From assembly GCA_050486445.1 (NCBI GenBank), contig JBJHDH010000013.1, positions 10,161-74,160 on the forward strand: a DNA stretch of 64,000 nucleotides, read 5' to 3'. The DNA comes from Euryhalocaulis sp050486445 (GTDB lineage: Bacteria > Pseudomonadota > Alphaproteobacteria > Caulobacterales > Maricaulaceae). Below are positions 1 through 9,965 of this stretch, in pieces (position 1 is the stretch's first letter; every line of letters starts with the position of its first letter). The position numbers were made by a program, and so were the translations under genes. A model generated the notes under the pieces. The model did no database searches and was not told the origin of the DNA. It saw only the letters and a program-made list of their open reading frames with translations.

Positions 1-1266
1 GCGCTCGGTCAAAGCCGGGCGCGCACCGGCTCTGGCCCCGTTGCGCGCGTACTGGTCGGTGTGCAGTTCCTCTCCGCGAGCTTTCTGCTGATCGTCGTCA
101 CCGTCGCCCAACTCCAGCACACGCATCTGCGCGCGCCCGCTTTCGATGCCGCGGACGATCCGGTGATCGTGCTCCACCATATCGGCCGGTACGGAGTCGA
201 CTTTGACACGCTCACCACCGAGTTGCTCGCCCAGCCCCAGATTCGCTCAGCCACGATGATGGTGCGGCCGCCGTGGTCTTCCGGGATTGTTCTTGGGCGG
301 CAGATTGGAAGGACACCCGGGGCTTTCAACGAAGGCGTCACCCTCTCCGCGGAGCTGGAGCTGGTGGGCGCGAATTTCTTCGAGACGATGGGGATAGGAC
401 TCCTCGCCGGGCGTGTGTTCGATCCTGAGCGCGATCCCCCGCAGCCGGCTGTCGTGTTCGGCCAGGCGCCGCCGCCGAACACCGAACCGACGCGGCTCGT
501 CATCGACCGGCGCTTGGCCGAAGCGCTCGGATTCTCCGAGCCAGAGGCCGCGGTGGGCCAGACGGTTTATTTGCCGCCGCCGACGTTCGACGACGCGGCG
601 GCGCCGACCCCGACCGGGGTGATCCTCGGCGTGGTCGAGCCTGCCCGCACGCGCGTGGCGCGCCTTGACGTCGTCGGAGAGGTGAGGGGGGCCGCCTTCG
701 AGTTCATCGACAGGCCGCCCGGGATCGGAGACCTCCACGCTGCGGTCCGGGTCGATCCGCGCGACACCGCTGGCGCGCTGGCGGCGATCGAGCGCGTATG
801 GGATGCGCTCGCGCCGGACGTCCCGCTCAACGCGCGCTTCACCGACGATCTGTTCGAGGAAGCCTACGCCCCCTTCGCCCAGATCGCGGGCGTATTCGTG
901 GTTCTCTCAGCCTGCGCTCTGGCGATCTCGACCGTTGGTATCCTCGCCATCGCCGTCCATGTCGCGGCGCGGCGGCGGCATGAGATCGGTGTGCGCAAGG
1001 TGCTGGGCGCCAGCACAGGCCGCGTTCTGCGCATGTTGATCGCCGATTTCTCCAAGCCGGTGATCGTCGGCAACGTCATCGCATGGCCGTTCGCCTGGAT
1101 GGCGGCGCAGACATACCTTCAGAGCTTCGCGGACAGGACGCCGCTGACGCCGCTGCCCTTCCTCATCAGCCTCGCAATCACGCTGCTCATCGCCTGGCTT
1201 GCCGTCGGCGGTCAGGCATACCGCGCCGCGCGCGTGAAGCCGGCGCTGGTCCTGCGCGCGGAATAG
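1..1266 (+). CDS. ABC transporter permease, FtsX/MacB type (5' end outside window)
   Basis: The frame is open from base 1, so the N-terminal part lies outside the window; 421 codons are visible. It is the C-terminal half of an FtsX/MacB-type permease: one membrane segment around bases 46-110, a large periplasmic core, then three membrane segments near bases 880-960, 1050-1110 and 1155-1215. Family members sit in the inner membrane with a separate ATPase and move lipids or peptides or transmit mechanical force; no ATPase gene is visible here. A paralogous permease begins 11 bases downstream, presumably in the same operon, and the last ~105 residues of the two are nearly identical. Substrate unknown. 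Confidence 0.88.
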   Translation, partial: ALGQSRARTGSGPVARVLVGVQFLSASFLLIVVTVAQLQHTHLRAPAFDAADDPVIVLHHIGRYGVDFDTLTTELLAQPQIRSATMMVRPPWSSGIVLGRQIGRTPGAFNEGVTLSAELELVGANFFETMGIGLLAGRVFDPERDPPQPAVVFGQAPPPNTEPTRLVIDRRLAEALGFSEPEAAVGQTVYLPPPTFDDAAAPTPTGVILGVVEPARTRVARLDVVGEVRGAAFEFIDRPPGIGDLHAAVRVDPRDTAGALAAIERVWDALAPDVPLNARFTDDLFEEAYAPFAQIAGVFVVLSACALAISTVGILAIAVHVAARRRHEIGVRKVLGASTGRVLRMLIADFSKPVIVGNVIAWPFAWMAAQTYLQSFADRTPLTPLPFLISLAITLLIAWLAVGGQAYRAARVKPALVLRAE

Positions 1267-1277
1267 GAGATACGCAC

Positions 1278-3794
1278 ATGATGCTCAGCCACTATCTTCG
1301 CAGCGCGCTGGCGCGGTTCCGCAAAACGCCCTTCACCACCGGCGCCAATATCCTCACCCTCGCGCTCGGCCTTGCCTGCTTCATCGCGGCGTATGGGATC
1401 GCGGAGTGGTGGAGGGGGGCGGACCATTACCATCCGGCGGCGGATCGCATCTTCGTGGTCGGGCAGACCAACCGCATCATCCAGGGCGGGCCATCGGGCA
1501 GCCAGCCCGTGGCCGTTCCGCAGGCGATCAGCACCTGGAACCTGGCGCGATACCTGCGCACGGATTTTCCGGAGCTTGAGCAGGTCGCGCGCGTCAATAT
1601 GGAGGCGGACATGCCGGTGTCCGCATCCAGCGGTGAGGCGATCCTGAACATCGCCATCGCCGACCCCGGGTTTCTGGACATTTTCCGCTTCGATTTCATC
1701 GAAGGCGATTTATCTGCGCTCAATCGCCCGGGCGGCGCCGTGCTGACGGCGGACGCCGCGGCGCGCCTGTTCGGCGGCGGCCCGGCCCTGGGCGAAACGG
1801 TGCTGATCAACGGCGCGGAAGAGGCGAGCGTCACGGCCGTGATCGCGCCGGTGCGTCAGCCGTCCTTCATGGGGTCAGGTCCCGACGCGGGGCTGCGCTT
1901 CGACATGATCCGCGACTGGAGTTCGACCCGGCTGGGCCAGCAGCTCGACGGACTGACGGATTCGTGGATTGGCATTGGCCCCTATACTTTCGTCCGCCTG
2001 CCCCCGGGCATGCACGTGGATGATTTCAACGCCCGCATGCCCGCTTTTATAGACCGTCATATGCCGGCCGGGGAGAAGGCAGTGGCGCAGACCACCATGA
2101 CGGCCTTTCCGGTCAGCAGGCTGTCCACTTTCCTGCTCGACCGTGCGCTGCTTTCGGGCAGCGCCGGTCTGAAGGCGGCCGCCGTCCTGATCGGGCTTGG
2201 GGCGCTGATCCTGCTCGTCGCTTGCGTGAACTACGCCAATCTTGCGACGGCTCAGGCGGCGGCGCGCGTTAAAGAGATCGGTCTGCGCAGGACGCTGGGG
2301 GCCGGCCGTGCCCAGATCATGACGCAGGCCTGGGTCGAGGCCGGGCTGCTGACCTTGTCGGCGACCCTTCTCGCTCTGCTGGTCCTTGCGCTGGCCGTCC
2401 CCGCGGTGCGCGCACAGACCGGCCTCGACCTGCTTTTCTTCCTCTCTCAGGGATTGGCGCCGCTGGGCGCTTTGGTCTTGCTGATTGTCGCAGTGACGTT
2501 CGCCGCCGGGGCATGGCCGGCGCTGGTTCTCTCCGGCGTGCGGCCGGCTTCGGTTCTGCGGCCCGGCCAGACGCGCGGCGGATCGAAGCGCATCGCGCGC
2601 GTGCTGGTGGCCGCGCAGTTCGCCTCGGCCAGCTTCCTTCTTATCGTGGTCGCAGTGACCCAGCTCCAGCGCGCGCATCTGGAACGCGCCGGACTGTCAC
2701 TGAGTAAGCAGCCCGTCATTGTGCTCGATAACCTCGCCACGGCCGGCATAAATTTTGAGACGTTGGAGGCGAGGCTCGTGGGCACACCGGGCGTCGAGAG
2801 CATAAGTATCGCGGACCGCAGACCATGGAGCACGGCGCGCGACCCTATTTATTTCACGCGCACGCCCGCGCCTGACGAGCAAACGATCATCTCGGCGCCG
2901 ATGGGATATTTGCAGACTGTTGGCCACGATTTCTTTGCCACACTTGGTCTCGACCTGCTAGCCGGACGAGGGTTTGAGCGTGGCCGCGAGAGCATCTCAA
3001 CCTCTCTCTACACGGACGATCCCCTGCGCATTCAATCCGTCGTGCTCGACGAGACCTATGCGCGGAGAATGGGCTTCGCCTCCCCGGAAGAGGCGGTGGG
3101 CCAATTTATCTATATGCCCGCATTCACGAATGCGCGGATGAGTCGGCCCGCCATTACATTGCAGATTATTGGCGTTACCGAAGCCGACGTGGCGCGGCTC
3201 GAAGCATGGCGCGCGGATGGAAACATCTATGTTTATGGGCACACTTCGGCTGCCGGTGGCCAGTATCCCGTCTTGCGTATCGCGCGCGAGCAAGTCGTGG
3301 ACGCCGTGGCTGCGGTGACGGAGGCTTGGGGTGAACTAGCGCCAGCCGTACCGGTCAATGTCCAGTTTTTCGATGAGATGTTCGACCAGGCCTACCGCCA
3401 GTATGCGGGCATAAACCAGCTCTTCATCCTGCTCGCTGGCGCCGCCTTCATCATCGCCTCTGTCGGCCTTGTCGGCATCGCCGTCCATGTCGCGGCGCGG
3501 CGGCGGCATGAGATCGGCGTGCGCAAGGTTCTAGGCGCCAGCACGGGCCGCGTGCTGCGGATGCTGGTCGCCGATTTCTCCAAGCCGGTGATCGTCGGCA
3601 ACATCATCGCCTGGCCGTTCGCATACATGGCGGCGCAGACCTATCTGCAAAGCTTTGCCGAGCGCACGCCGCTGACGCCGCTGCCGTTCATCCTCAGCCT
3701 CGCAATCACGCTGCTCATCGCATGGCTCGCTGTCGGCGGCCAGGCATACCGCGCCGCGCGCGTGAAACCCGCGCTGGTCCTGCGCGCGGAGTAG
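1278..3794 (+). CDS. ABC transporter permease, FtsX/MacB type
   Basis: An 838-residue permease with a duplicated arrangement: membrane helix (residues ~20-40), periplasmic MacB-like core, three helices (~300-450), linker helix (~445-470), second periplasmic core, and three C-terminal helices (~715-835). The frame could extend upstream, but ATG 1278 has AGGAGA seven bases before it and is the chosen start. It follows its paralogue by 11 bases. The end (HEIGVRKVLGAS, SKPVIVGN, PLTPLPF, KPALVLRAE) almost duplicates the end of the first gene, while bases ~2700-3400 are visibly less GC-rich and diverge from it. Inner-membrane transport or envelope role inferred from family; substrate unknown. Confidence 0.9.
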   Translation: MMLSHYLRSALARFRKTPFTTGANILTLALGLACFIAAYGIAEWWRGADHYHPAADRIFVVGQTNRIIQGGPSGSQPVAVPQAISTWNLARYLRTDFPELEQVARVNMEADMPVSASSGEAILNIAIADPGFLDIFRFDFIEGDLSALNRPGGAVLTADAAARLFGGGPALGETVLINGAEEASVTAVIAPVRQPSFMGSGPDAGLRFDMIRDWSSTRLGQQLDGLTDSWIGIGPYTFVRLPPGMHVDDFNARMPAFIDRHMPAGEKAVAQTTMTAFPVSRLSTFLLDRALLSGSAGLKAAAVLIGLGALILLVACVNYANLATAQAAARVKEIGLRRTLGAGRAQIMTQAWVEAGLLTLSATLLALLVLALAVPAVRAQTGLDLLFFLSQGLAPLGALVLLIVAVTFAAGAWPALVLSGVRPASVLRPGQTRGGSKRIARVLVAAQFASASFLLIVVAVTQLQRAHLERAGLSLSKQPVIVLDNLATAGINFETLEARLVGTPGVESISIADRRPWSTARDPIYFTRTPAPDEQTIISAPMGYLQTVGHDFFATLGLDLLAGRGFERGRESISTSLYTDDPLRIQSVVLDETYARRMGFASPEEAVGQFIYMPAFTNARMSRPAITLQIIGVTEADVARLEAWRADGNIYVYGHTSAAGGQYPVLRIAREQVVDAVAAVTEAWGELAPAVPVNVQFFDEMFDQAYRQYAGINQLFILLAGAAFIIASVGLVGIAVHVAARRRHEIGVRKVLGASTGRVLRMLVADFSKPVIVGNIIAWPFAYMAAQTYLQSFAERTPLTPLPFILSLAITLLIAWLAVGGQAYRAARVKPALVLRAE

Positions 3795-3816
3795 GGCGGA
3801 ACAGGAGGACGGGGGT

Positions 3817-4707
3817 TTATCGGGCGGCGGCGGGGTGGAGCGAGAAGACTCCGGCTTCGAGATCGAGGCGGATGATTGCGCCGTCGAGACTGTCCATGCC
3901 GGCGAGCAGCGCCGGTTCATCCGCCAGATTCAGCACGGCAAAGACCGGCAGATCGGCGAAAGCGAGGCGCATACGCGCGCGTTCCATCCCGCCGATGCGC
4001 AGATCGCGCACAGTGTGGTCCGTCGCCGCGATCTGGCCCTGCGCGGCGCCGATCACCGCGCCGCGCGCCGGACGGCGCAGCGAAAGGCCAAGCGCATCGG
4101 CCAGCGCCGGATTGCCGATGGAATGCGCCAGGCCAGTGTCGATCAGCGCCCGCGCGGGCGCGCCGCCGATCTCCGCCTCCATCACGGCGAAGCCGTTCGC
4201 ATCCAGCGGCCGCGCATGATCCGCATCCGGCGGCGGCGCATCGGTGCGCAGCATCATGGCGGCCAGGTCGATCTCGATCCGCATCCCGGCAAAGGCGTCC
4301 AGTCCCAGAAAGCCCGCCAGGCGCCCGCGCGAATCCGGCGCCTCGCCGATCAGCACGGCGCGCAAGGCAGGCCGCGCTCCGGCGCCGAAATCCAGTTCCT
4401 CCAGCCGCGCGAACGCCGCCTGTCCGCCGCCGGTCAGACCCTCAAGCTGCGCCGGCGCGCCATCTTCTGGCGCCAAGCCGAGCCGCGCGGCAAAGTTTTC
4501 GGTGATGGCCGTGTGCGCCGCGGCGGTGTCGAGCGCGAAGGCGAACGGACCTTCGCCGCCGATATGCACCGCAATTACGGCGTGGCCGTCCGCACCGCGG
4601 GAGAGCGGAATGTCCCGCGCTTCTTGCGCCGCCGCGGCGAAGCCCAGGGCGCAGATCGCCAAAGGCGCGGCCAGCACGGCGGGCAGGATGCGGAACGCGC
4701 ACAGCAT
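3817..4707 (-). CDS. Exported retropepsin-like aspartyl protease family protein
   Basis: A 296-residue protein with an N-terminal signal peptide (hydrophobic to about residue 27, AAAQ). It carries two half-domains, each with a retropepsin-like signature: LDTAAAHTA near residue 58 and LIDTGLAHS near residue 190. Two copies suggest an intramolecular version of the retroviral protease dimer. The first motif is DTAA rather than D-T/S-G, so catalytic competence is uncertain. Bacterial members of this family are periplasmic and mostly uncharacterised. It converges on the ABC permease with 22 bases between stops and lies downstream of the TonB-dependent receptor on the same strand. Confidence 0.75.
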   Translation of the reverse strand: MLCAFRILPAVLAAPLAICALGFAAAAQEARDIPLSRGADGHAVIAVHIGGEGPFAFALDTAAAHTAITENFAARLGLAPEDGAPAQLEGLTGGGQAAFARLEELDFGAGARPALRAVLIGEAPDSRGRLAGFLGLDAFAGMRIEIDLAAMMLRTDAPPPDADHARPLDANGFAVMEAEIGGAPARALIDTGLAHSIGNPALADALGLSLRRPARGAVIGAAQGQIAATDHTVRDLRIGGMERARMRLAFADLPVFAVLNLADEPALLAGMDSLDGAIIRLDLEAGVFSLHPAAAR

Positions 4708-4772
4708 GTGTGCATCATAGTCCGCGTGCGCCGGGCCGGAAGACGCGGCGGCGCCGTCTGGTATGGTCCGTT

Positions 4773-6950
4773 CTAGAACGTTCCGCGTACGCGGAAATTC
4801 ACCATGAGCTCGTTGAATTCGCGGCGCCGTTCGATAGCGGCCAGCGGCGCCGTATCGCGCGGGCCTGCGAACAGATAGCGGTTCCGCTCGAAATAGAAGC
4901 GGCCGATATTGCCGACCTGAAGCCGCGTGTTGACGCCGAAGAAGCGCGTGGTTTCGACGAACGCGCTGATCCCGCCCTGATTATTGAATGTCGTCTGAAT
5001 CTCGTTGAGCCGCCAGGACATGGCGCCGGAATTGTTGCTGTAGTTCCAGCCCCAGGAAAACCCGGCGACCGGATGGTCGCTGCGAAAGCCGAGCGAGAAT
5101 GAGCGTTGCTCGCCAGCCCAGCCGGGGAGTCTCTGCTTCTCGCCCGTCACCGGGTCGATGACGCTGGAGCCACCATACTGGTATGTGGCCTGAAGGCGCG
5201 CGCCGGCAAGACCCAGCCGGGCCAGCGGCGCATCGACAGAGGCGCGCACATTCCAGCGGTCGGCGTCGCCCAGGCTGCCCGGTCCCTCACGCCCGCCGCC
5301 CAGTGGAACCAGACCCTGCGCGTCACTGATCCAGTCGCGCGTGAATTGCAGGCTGGCCACGCCGTCATCCCAGAAACGCTGTTCCGCCACCGCCCGCGCG
5401 GTCCAGGTCTGTTCGGGCACCAGGTTTGGATTGCCGATGTCCTGTGTCTCGTTGCTGAAATTGACTGAGCTGGCGAAGTCGCCGAAGGAGAGCTGCCCCA
5501 CGGTGCGTTCCAGCGTGAAACGGAACTGGGTGCGGGACAGGGCGTCCCAGGTCATCGAGGCCGAGCCCTTGGGATAGAAGAAGCTGCGCGTCTGCTGCGC
5601 ATCGCCGGACTGTTTGAGTTCGGAGACCTCCGCTTGCAGCGAGGCGTTGAAGGACAGGTCCGAACGCGGCCGCCACAGTGCGGTGACATAGGGCTCGCCG
5701 CGCAGTTCCTCGACCTTGGTATCGCTGATCGGAACCGGGCCAATAGCCGCGGGGAAGATGCTGCTGGAATCGCGGAAATTATAGGCGATCTCGGCGCCGG
5801 TCTCGATGGAGTATGTGCTCCCCGGCGTCCAGGTGACGAAGCTGCGCAGAATGGTTTCGCCGCCCTTCGCGCGCGATTCCGAGGCCAGCTCGCTGTTGAA
5901 GCCGGTGGGCAACCAGGTGGCGAAGTGGCTGGAGCCCCGCTGGCGCTCCATGCTTTGCAGCACGATGATTTTCAGCCGCAGATTGGATGCGATGGGCCGC
6001 TCCAGATCGCCGCCCAGCTCCCATTGCGTCTGATCGTTTCGGAACTGGTTGGTCTCGAAAGCGTAGCGCAGATAGGGCTGATAAGGCGCGGTGAAGGGCG
6101 GCGGCATGCGGGTCTCCCCCGCGGTCTGAACGCTGTATTCCGCGTTGCGAAAGCCGCCTTCGCTGAACCGTCCGTTCAGGTTCATCGACCATTCGCCGAA
6201 CGTGCGGTCGGCCGCGAAGGTGATGTTGTAGCCGCGCGGTCCGCCCTTTCGGTTCTGATAATTCATCTGCACCGCGTCGCCGAAGGCGTCATAGACGATA
6301 TGGTCGCGCCACTGGCCCTGCGGAAAGCGGTTCATGGAAATCCCGGCGGAAACATTGGCGCCGAGAAACGAGAAAATGCGGGTGGCCGAACCGTTGATCG
6401 CGACTTTGCCGCTATGGGTGTTCCAGTTGGATTGCACCTGCCACGTACCGCTGGAACGGGTGGTGACGCGGCGGATCACGTTCACCACCACGGTATGACC
6501 GCTCATGTCGATGCCCGCGGTCTGGCCGCGGATCAGGTCGATGCGCACCACCTCGCTGACCGGAATGCGTTGCAGGATGTCGCTGACATTCTGGTTCCGC
6601 GCGCTTGGCCGCTCACCATTGATGAGCACGTTGCCGGCGTTCTGGCCAAAGCCGCGCGCGCTGCCGCCGCTGCTGGCGGAAAAGCCCGGAATACGATTCA
6701 CCATGTCCTGGGCGTGGGTCGGGCTGAAGGGCCTGAAGTAATCGGGCGTATAGGAAATGACCGATTCCGAGCCCGATGCGCCCGCCATCGCTTCAAGGTC
6801 CAGCACCTCGCTTTGAGGGCCGGCCGCCTCGACCGGATCGGGAAGCTGGCCTTCCACAGTGATGGTGTCAGGCCCTGCATCCTGCGCCGTGGCGTCCACA
6901 GCGAAAGCCATCAGGGCGACAGCGCAGCCCGTGAACAAGGATGGCTTCAT
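4773..6950 (-). CDS. TonB-dependent outer membrane receptor
   Basis: A 725-residue outer membrane protein. Residues 1-22 form a signal peptide ending ATAQ; residues ~60-165 are a plug domain (DMVNRIPGF, LINGERPS, DILQRIPVSEVVRIDLIRG); the remainder alternates aromatic and polar residues like a 22-strand beta-barrel and ends in Phe, the usual Bam recognition residue. Such receptors import siderophores, glycans or cofactors using TonB energy; no ligand can be assigned because no dedicated transporter or regulator adjoins it. AGGA lies about ten bases before the ATG. Gene on its own transcript, divergent from terC. Confidence 0.88.
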   Translation of the reverse strand: MKPSLFTGCAVALMAFAVDATAQDAGPDTITVEGQLPDPVEAAGPQSEVLDLEAMAGASGSESVISYTPDYFRPFSPTHAQDMVNRIPGFSASSGGSARGFGQNAGNVLINGERPSARNQNVSDILQRIPVSEVVRIDLIRGQTAGIDMSGHTVVVNVIRRVTTRSSGTWQVQSNWNTHSGKVAINGSATRIFSFLGANVSAGISMNRFPQGQWRDHIVYDAFGDAVQMNYQNRKGGPRGYNITFAADRTFGEWSMNLNGRFSEGGFRNAEYSVQTAGETRMPPPFTAPYQPYLRYAFETNQFRNDQTQWELGGDLERPIASNLRLKIIVLQSMERQRGSSHFATWLPTGFNSELASESRAKGGETILRSFVTWTPGSTYSIETGAEIAYNFRDSSSIFPAAIGPVPISDTKVEELRGEPYVTALWRPRSDLSFNASLQAEVSELKQSGDAQQTRSFFYPKGSASMTWDALSRTQFRFTLERTVGQLSFGDFASSVNFSNETQDIGNPNLVPEQTWTARAVAEQRFWDDGVASLQFTRDWISDAQGLVPLGGGREGPGSLGDADRWNVRASVDAPLARLGLAGARLQATYQYGGSSVIDPVTGEKQRLPGWAGEQRSFSLGFRSDHPVAGFSWGWNYSNNSGAMSWRLNEIQTTFNNQGGISAFVETTRFFGVNTRLQVGNIGRFYFERNRYLFAGPRDTAPLAAIERRREFNELMVNFRVRGTF

Positions 6951-7167
6951 TTAACGAATCCTGAAATTTGTATGTGGCTAGATTTGTAGAGAAACAGACG
7001 TGCGTATTTTGACGTAACGCTACCCTTATTGGGTATCCAAATTAGTCAACAGTCCGTGACTCCACCCCCCCAAAGGCGATAATCCTTTTCGCGCACGGCG
7101 CGCCTTTCTGGCGCGCTGAATGGCGCCCATCTAGTGACAATATTTTCATTTTGGGAAATTCCCCGTT

Positions 7168-7854
7168 ATGGACTGGCTGACCCCTGAAGCCGCTGCCGCC
7201 CTTCTCCAGGTCATCCTGATTGACCTGGTCCTGGCCGGGGACAACGCCATTGTCATCGGCCTGGCCGCCGCCGGCCTTCCGCGCGAACAGCGCGGCAAGG
7301 CCATCGTGCTGGGCGTGGCGGCGGCCACGGTGCTGCGCATCGTTTTCGCGCTGCTCACCACCCAGTTGCTGGCGATTATCGGCCTGCTGCTGGCGGGCGG
7401 CGTGCTGCTGCTCTGGGTATGCTGGAAAATGTGGCGCGAGCTGCGCAGCGGCGCCGCCCACGATACGGCTGTGGCAACCGATACGCTAGGCGCGGACAGC
7501 CCCCATATCGGCGCGCCGCGCAAGACGCTGCGCCAGGCCGCCACGCAGATCATTATCGCCGATGTGTCGATGTCGCTGGATAACGTGCTGGCCGTGGCCG
7601 GCGCGGCGCGCGATCATGTCTGGGTGCTGGTGTTCGGTCTTGCCCTTTCAGTGGTGCTGATGGGCGTGGCCGCGACCTTTATCGCGCGTCTTCTCGGCCG
7701 CCATCGCTGGATCGCCTATATCGGCCTGGCCGTCATTCTCTATGTGGCGCTGGATATGATCTGGCACGGCGGCTCGGAAATCTGGCCCTATGTCGGCAAT
7801 TTCCTGGGCCTTGAGATTCCGATTCCCGAACGCGGCTTCCGCGGCGGGCACTAG
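7168..7854 (+). CDS. TerC/YjbE-family integral membrane protein
   Basis: A 228-residue protein with about seven membrane helices and the family's paired acidic motifs: LIDLVLAGDNAIVIGLA near residue 20 and ADVSMSLDNVLAVAGAA near residue 135. TerC-family proteins are linked to metal (often manganese) export, metalation of exported enzymes and tellurite resistance. The 217-base leader (6951-7167) is comparatively AT-rich and contains no yybP-ykoY manganese riboswitch that I can recognise. Its stop codon overlaps that of tldD by four bases (shared CTAG), tail to tail. The exact substrate is not predictable from sequence alone. Confidence 0.88.
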   Translation: MDWLTPEAAAALLQVILIDLVLAGDNAIVIGLAAAGLPREQRGKAIVLGVAAATVLRIVFALLTTQLLAIIGLLLAGGVLLLWVCWKMWRELRSGAAHDTAVATDTLGADSPHIGAPRKTLRQAATQIIIADVSMSLDNVLAVAGAARDHVWVLVFGLALSVVLMGVAATFIARLLGRHRWIAYIGLAVILYVALDMIWHGGSEIWPYVGNFLGLEIPIPERGFRGGH

Positions 7855-9260
7855 CCCGCGCCACCAACCGTCAGCCCGTGAATTTTCAGGGTCGGCTGGC
7901 CGACGCCGCAGGGCACGCCCTGGCCGGACTTGCCGCATACGCCGACGCCTTCGTCCAGCGCCATATCGTTGCCGATCATGGAGATGCGGGTCAGCGCCGT
8001 CGGCCCGTCGCCGATCAGCGTCGCGCCCTTGATCGGCGCGATGATCTTGCCACCCTTCACGCGATAGGCCTCGGTGCACTGGAACACGAATTTGCCGGAA
8101 GTGATGTCCACCTGTCCGCCGCCGAAATTGGCGGCGTAGATTCCATCGTCCAGGCTCGCCAGGATTTCCGCCGGATCGTCGGCGCCACCCAGCATGAAGG
8201 TATTGGTCATGCGCGGCATGGGGCAGTGGGCGTAGGATTCGCGCCGTCCGTTGCCGGTCGGCCGCATCCCCATCAGGCGCGCGTTCAGCCGGTCCTGCAT
8301 ATAGCCGGTCAGGATCCCGTCCTCGATCAGCACTGTGCGTTCCGTCGGCGTGCCCTCGTCGTCGAAGCTGAGCGAGCCGCGCCGCTCATAGAGCGTGCCG
8401 TCATCGACCACGGTAACGCCTCTGGCCGCGACCTGCTGGCCCATGCGGCCGGAAAAGGCGGAACTGCCCTTGCGGTTGAAATCGCCTTCCAGCCCGTGCC
8501 CCACGGCCTCGTGCAGCAGCACGCCCGGCCAGCCGGGGCCCAGCACCACGTCCATCTCGCCTGCCGGGGCGTCCACAGCCTCCAGATTCAGCAGCGCCCG
8601 GCGCAGCGCTTCGTCCACGCCGCGCTTCCAGGCTTCCGGCGTGATCCACTGGTCGTAGGTGGTGCGGCCGCCATGCCCATGGCCGCCGGATTCGCGGCGG
8701 CCGTTTTGCTCCACCACGACCGAGACGTTCAGCCGCACCAGCGGGCGCACATCGCGATAGATGGCGCCGCCGGGACGCAGAATGTCGATCTCGCGCTGGC
8801 CGCCGGAAAGACTGGCCGTGACCTGGACCACGCGCGGATCGGCGGCGCGGGCATAGGCGTCGATCTCTTCCAGCAGCGCGATCTTCTCCGCGAAGCCCGG
8901 CGCCGCGGTGGGGTCGGAATCGCCATACAGGTGCAGATTGGTGCGGCGCGGGTCTTCGGCCATCGTTCCCGAATGCCCGCGTCTGGCCGCCCCCGCGGCG
9001 TCCGCCGCGCGGCGCAGGGCCGCCAGCGTCATTTCCGAGGAATGGGCGTAGCCCGTTGATTCGCCGGCCACGCAGCGCAGGCCAAAGCCGCGCGCCTGGT
9101 CGAAGGCGGCGGTTCTCAGCCGCCCATCATCAAAGACGAAGCTTTCGCTGACCCCGCGTTCGATAAACAATTCGCCGTCATCGGCGCCGCGCAGCGCCTC
9201 ATCAAGGATCGGGCGGGCGGTATCGAGGTCCAGATCGTCTGGCGGCGCGTCGTAAGGCAT
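7851..9260 (-). CDS. tldD: Metalloprotease TldD
   Basis: A 469-residue TldD. The HExxxH zinc motif appears as HEAVGH near residue 262, and the C-terminal half matches the family throughout (GMRPTGNGRRESY, MTNTFM, DITSGKFVFQ, KGATLIGDG). With PmbA/TldE, TldD forms a cytosolic protease that trims modified peptides and unfolded chains; tldE is not in this window. The start has no clear Shine-Dalgarno. Placement just upstream of the cytochrome oxidase operon, in the opposite orientation, is a common alphaproteobacterial arrangement, although here a TPR gene lies between them. Confidence 0.95.
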   Translation of the reverse strand: MPYDAPPDDLDLDTARPILDEALRGADDGELFIERGVSESFVFDDGRLRTAAFDQARGFGLRCVAGESTGYAHSSEMTLAALRRAADAAGAARRGHSGTMAEDPRRTNLHLYGDSDPTAAPGFAEKIALLEEIDAYARAADPRVVQVTASLSGGQREIDILRPGGAIYRDVRPLVRLNVSVVVEQNGRRESGGHGHGGRTTYDQWITPEAWKRGVDEALRRALLNLEAVDAPAGEMDVVLGPGWPGVLLHEAVGHGLEGDFNRKGSSAFSGRMGQQVAARGVTVVDDGTLYERRGSLSFDDEGTPTERTVLIEDGILTGYMQDRLNARLMGMRPTGNGRRESYAHCPMPRMTNTFMLGGADDPAEILASLDDGIYAANFGGGQVDITSGKFVFQCTEAYRVKGGKIIAPIKGATLIGDGPTALTRISMIGNDMALDEGVGVCGKSGQGVPCGVGQPTLKIHGLTVGGAG

Positions 9261-9335
9261 ATTGTCAAGATAGCGGCGCGCCGCCGGTTTTACAGGGGCG
9301 CTACGGAAAAAACCCGGAGAGCGGGCAGAGCCGGC

Positions 9336-9965
9336 TCAGGAATTACCGGACGGGTCCGGCGCATCGGCCGGCAGAACCACAAAACGGGTCAGTTCTTCCC
9401 GCGGCAGCGCCCATTCGGGCTCAAGCTCGGAGGCGCGCAGATAGTCGTAATAGGCCTCCTCGATCCGATCCATCGCTTCGTAGGAGACGGCGCGGTTGTA
9501 ATAAGCCTTGGCCGGCTCACCCAGATCCTTCCGTTCCAGCGCCAGCGTCGCCTGCTCCACCGCCTCGGGATAGCGGCGGAGATAATGGAAGACCGCGCCC
9601 CGCGTGACGAAGACTTCCGCGAAATCATGATGCCGGCGGGAGGCGTCGACATCGGCCAGGGCCCGTTCATAGAGGCCGGCGTGAATCAGGACGATGGCGC
9701 GGTTGATATGGGTGGCCGCCGTGTCGCGCCGGCTCATCATGCCGAAGCTCAGGGCCCTGTCGCAGTCCTGAATCGCGACGCGCGTGCCGCGCCCCTGCAT
9801 CGCCTGCCGGTAACAGGCCGCGCCGATATTGTCTCCCACCACGATATATTGCGCCGCCGCCGGGGCCGGGGCGATGGCCGCAGCCAGGGCAAGGACCATG
9901 CAGGCGGCGGCCGCATGGGCAACATGGCGTTGAAAATACGCTGTAATCTTGCGTCCGGGAATCAT
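9336..9965 (-). CDS. Exported TPR-repeat protein
   Basis: A 209-residue protein with a signal peptide (hydrophobic stretch, APAAAQ near residue 38) followed by about three tetratricopeptide repeats spanning residues ~75-195 (THINRAIVLIHAGLYERAL, VFVTRGAVFHYLRRYPEAV, AYYNRAVSYEAMDRIEEAY). Start: ATG at 9965 is preceded by GGGAGG at ideal spacing; the longer version would need a TTG at 9989. TPR proteins scaffold protein complexes; this one should be periplasmic. It is divergent from coxB, but nothing in the sequence ties it to oxidase assembly. A Cys pair near residues 50-67 could form a disulphide. Confidence 0.72.
   Translation of the reverse strand: MIPGRKITAYFQRHVAHAAAACMVLALAAAIAPAPAAAQYIVVGDNIGAACYRQAMQGRGTRVAIQDCDRALSFGMMSRRDTAATHINRAIVLIHAGLYERALADVDASRRHHDFAEVFVTRGAVFHYLRRYPEAVEQATLALERKDLGEPAKAYYNRAVSYEAMDRIEEAYYDYLRASELEPEWALPREELTRFVVLPADAPDPSGNS

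Noticed and set aside
6951..7167. Possible yybP-ykoY (manganese) riboswitch before the TerC-family gene
   Set aside because: The leader is AT-richer than its surroundings, but I could not find the conserved paired elements of that riboswitch.
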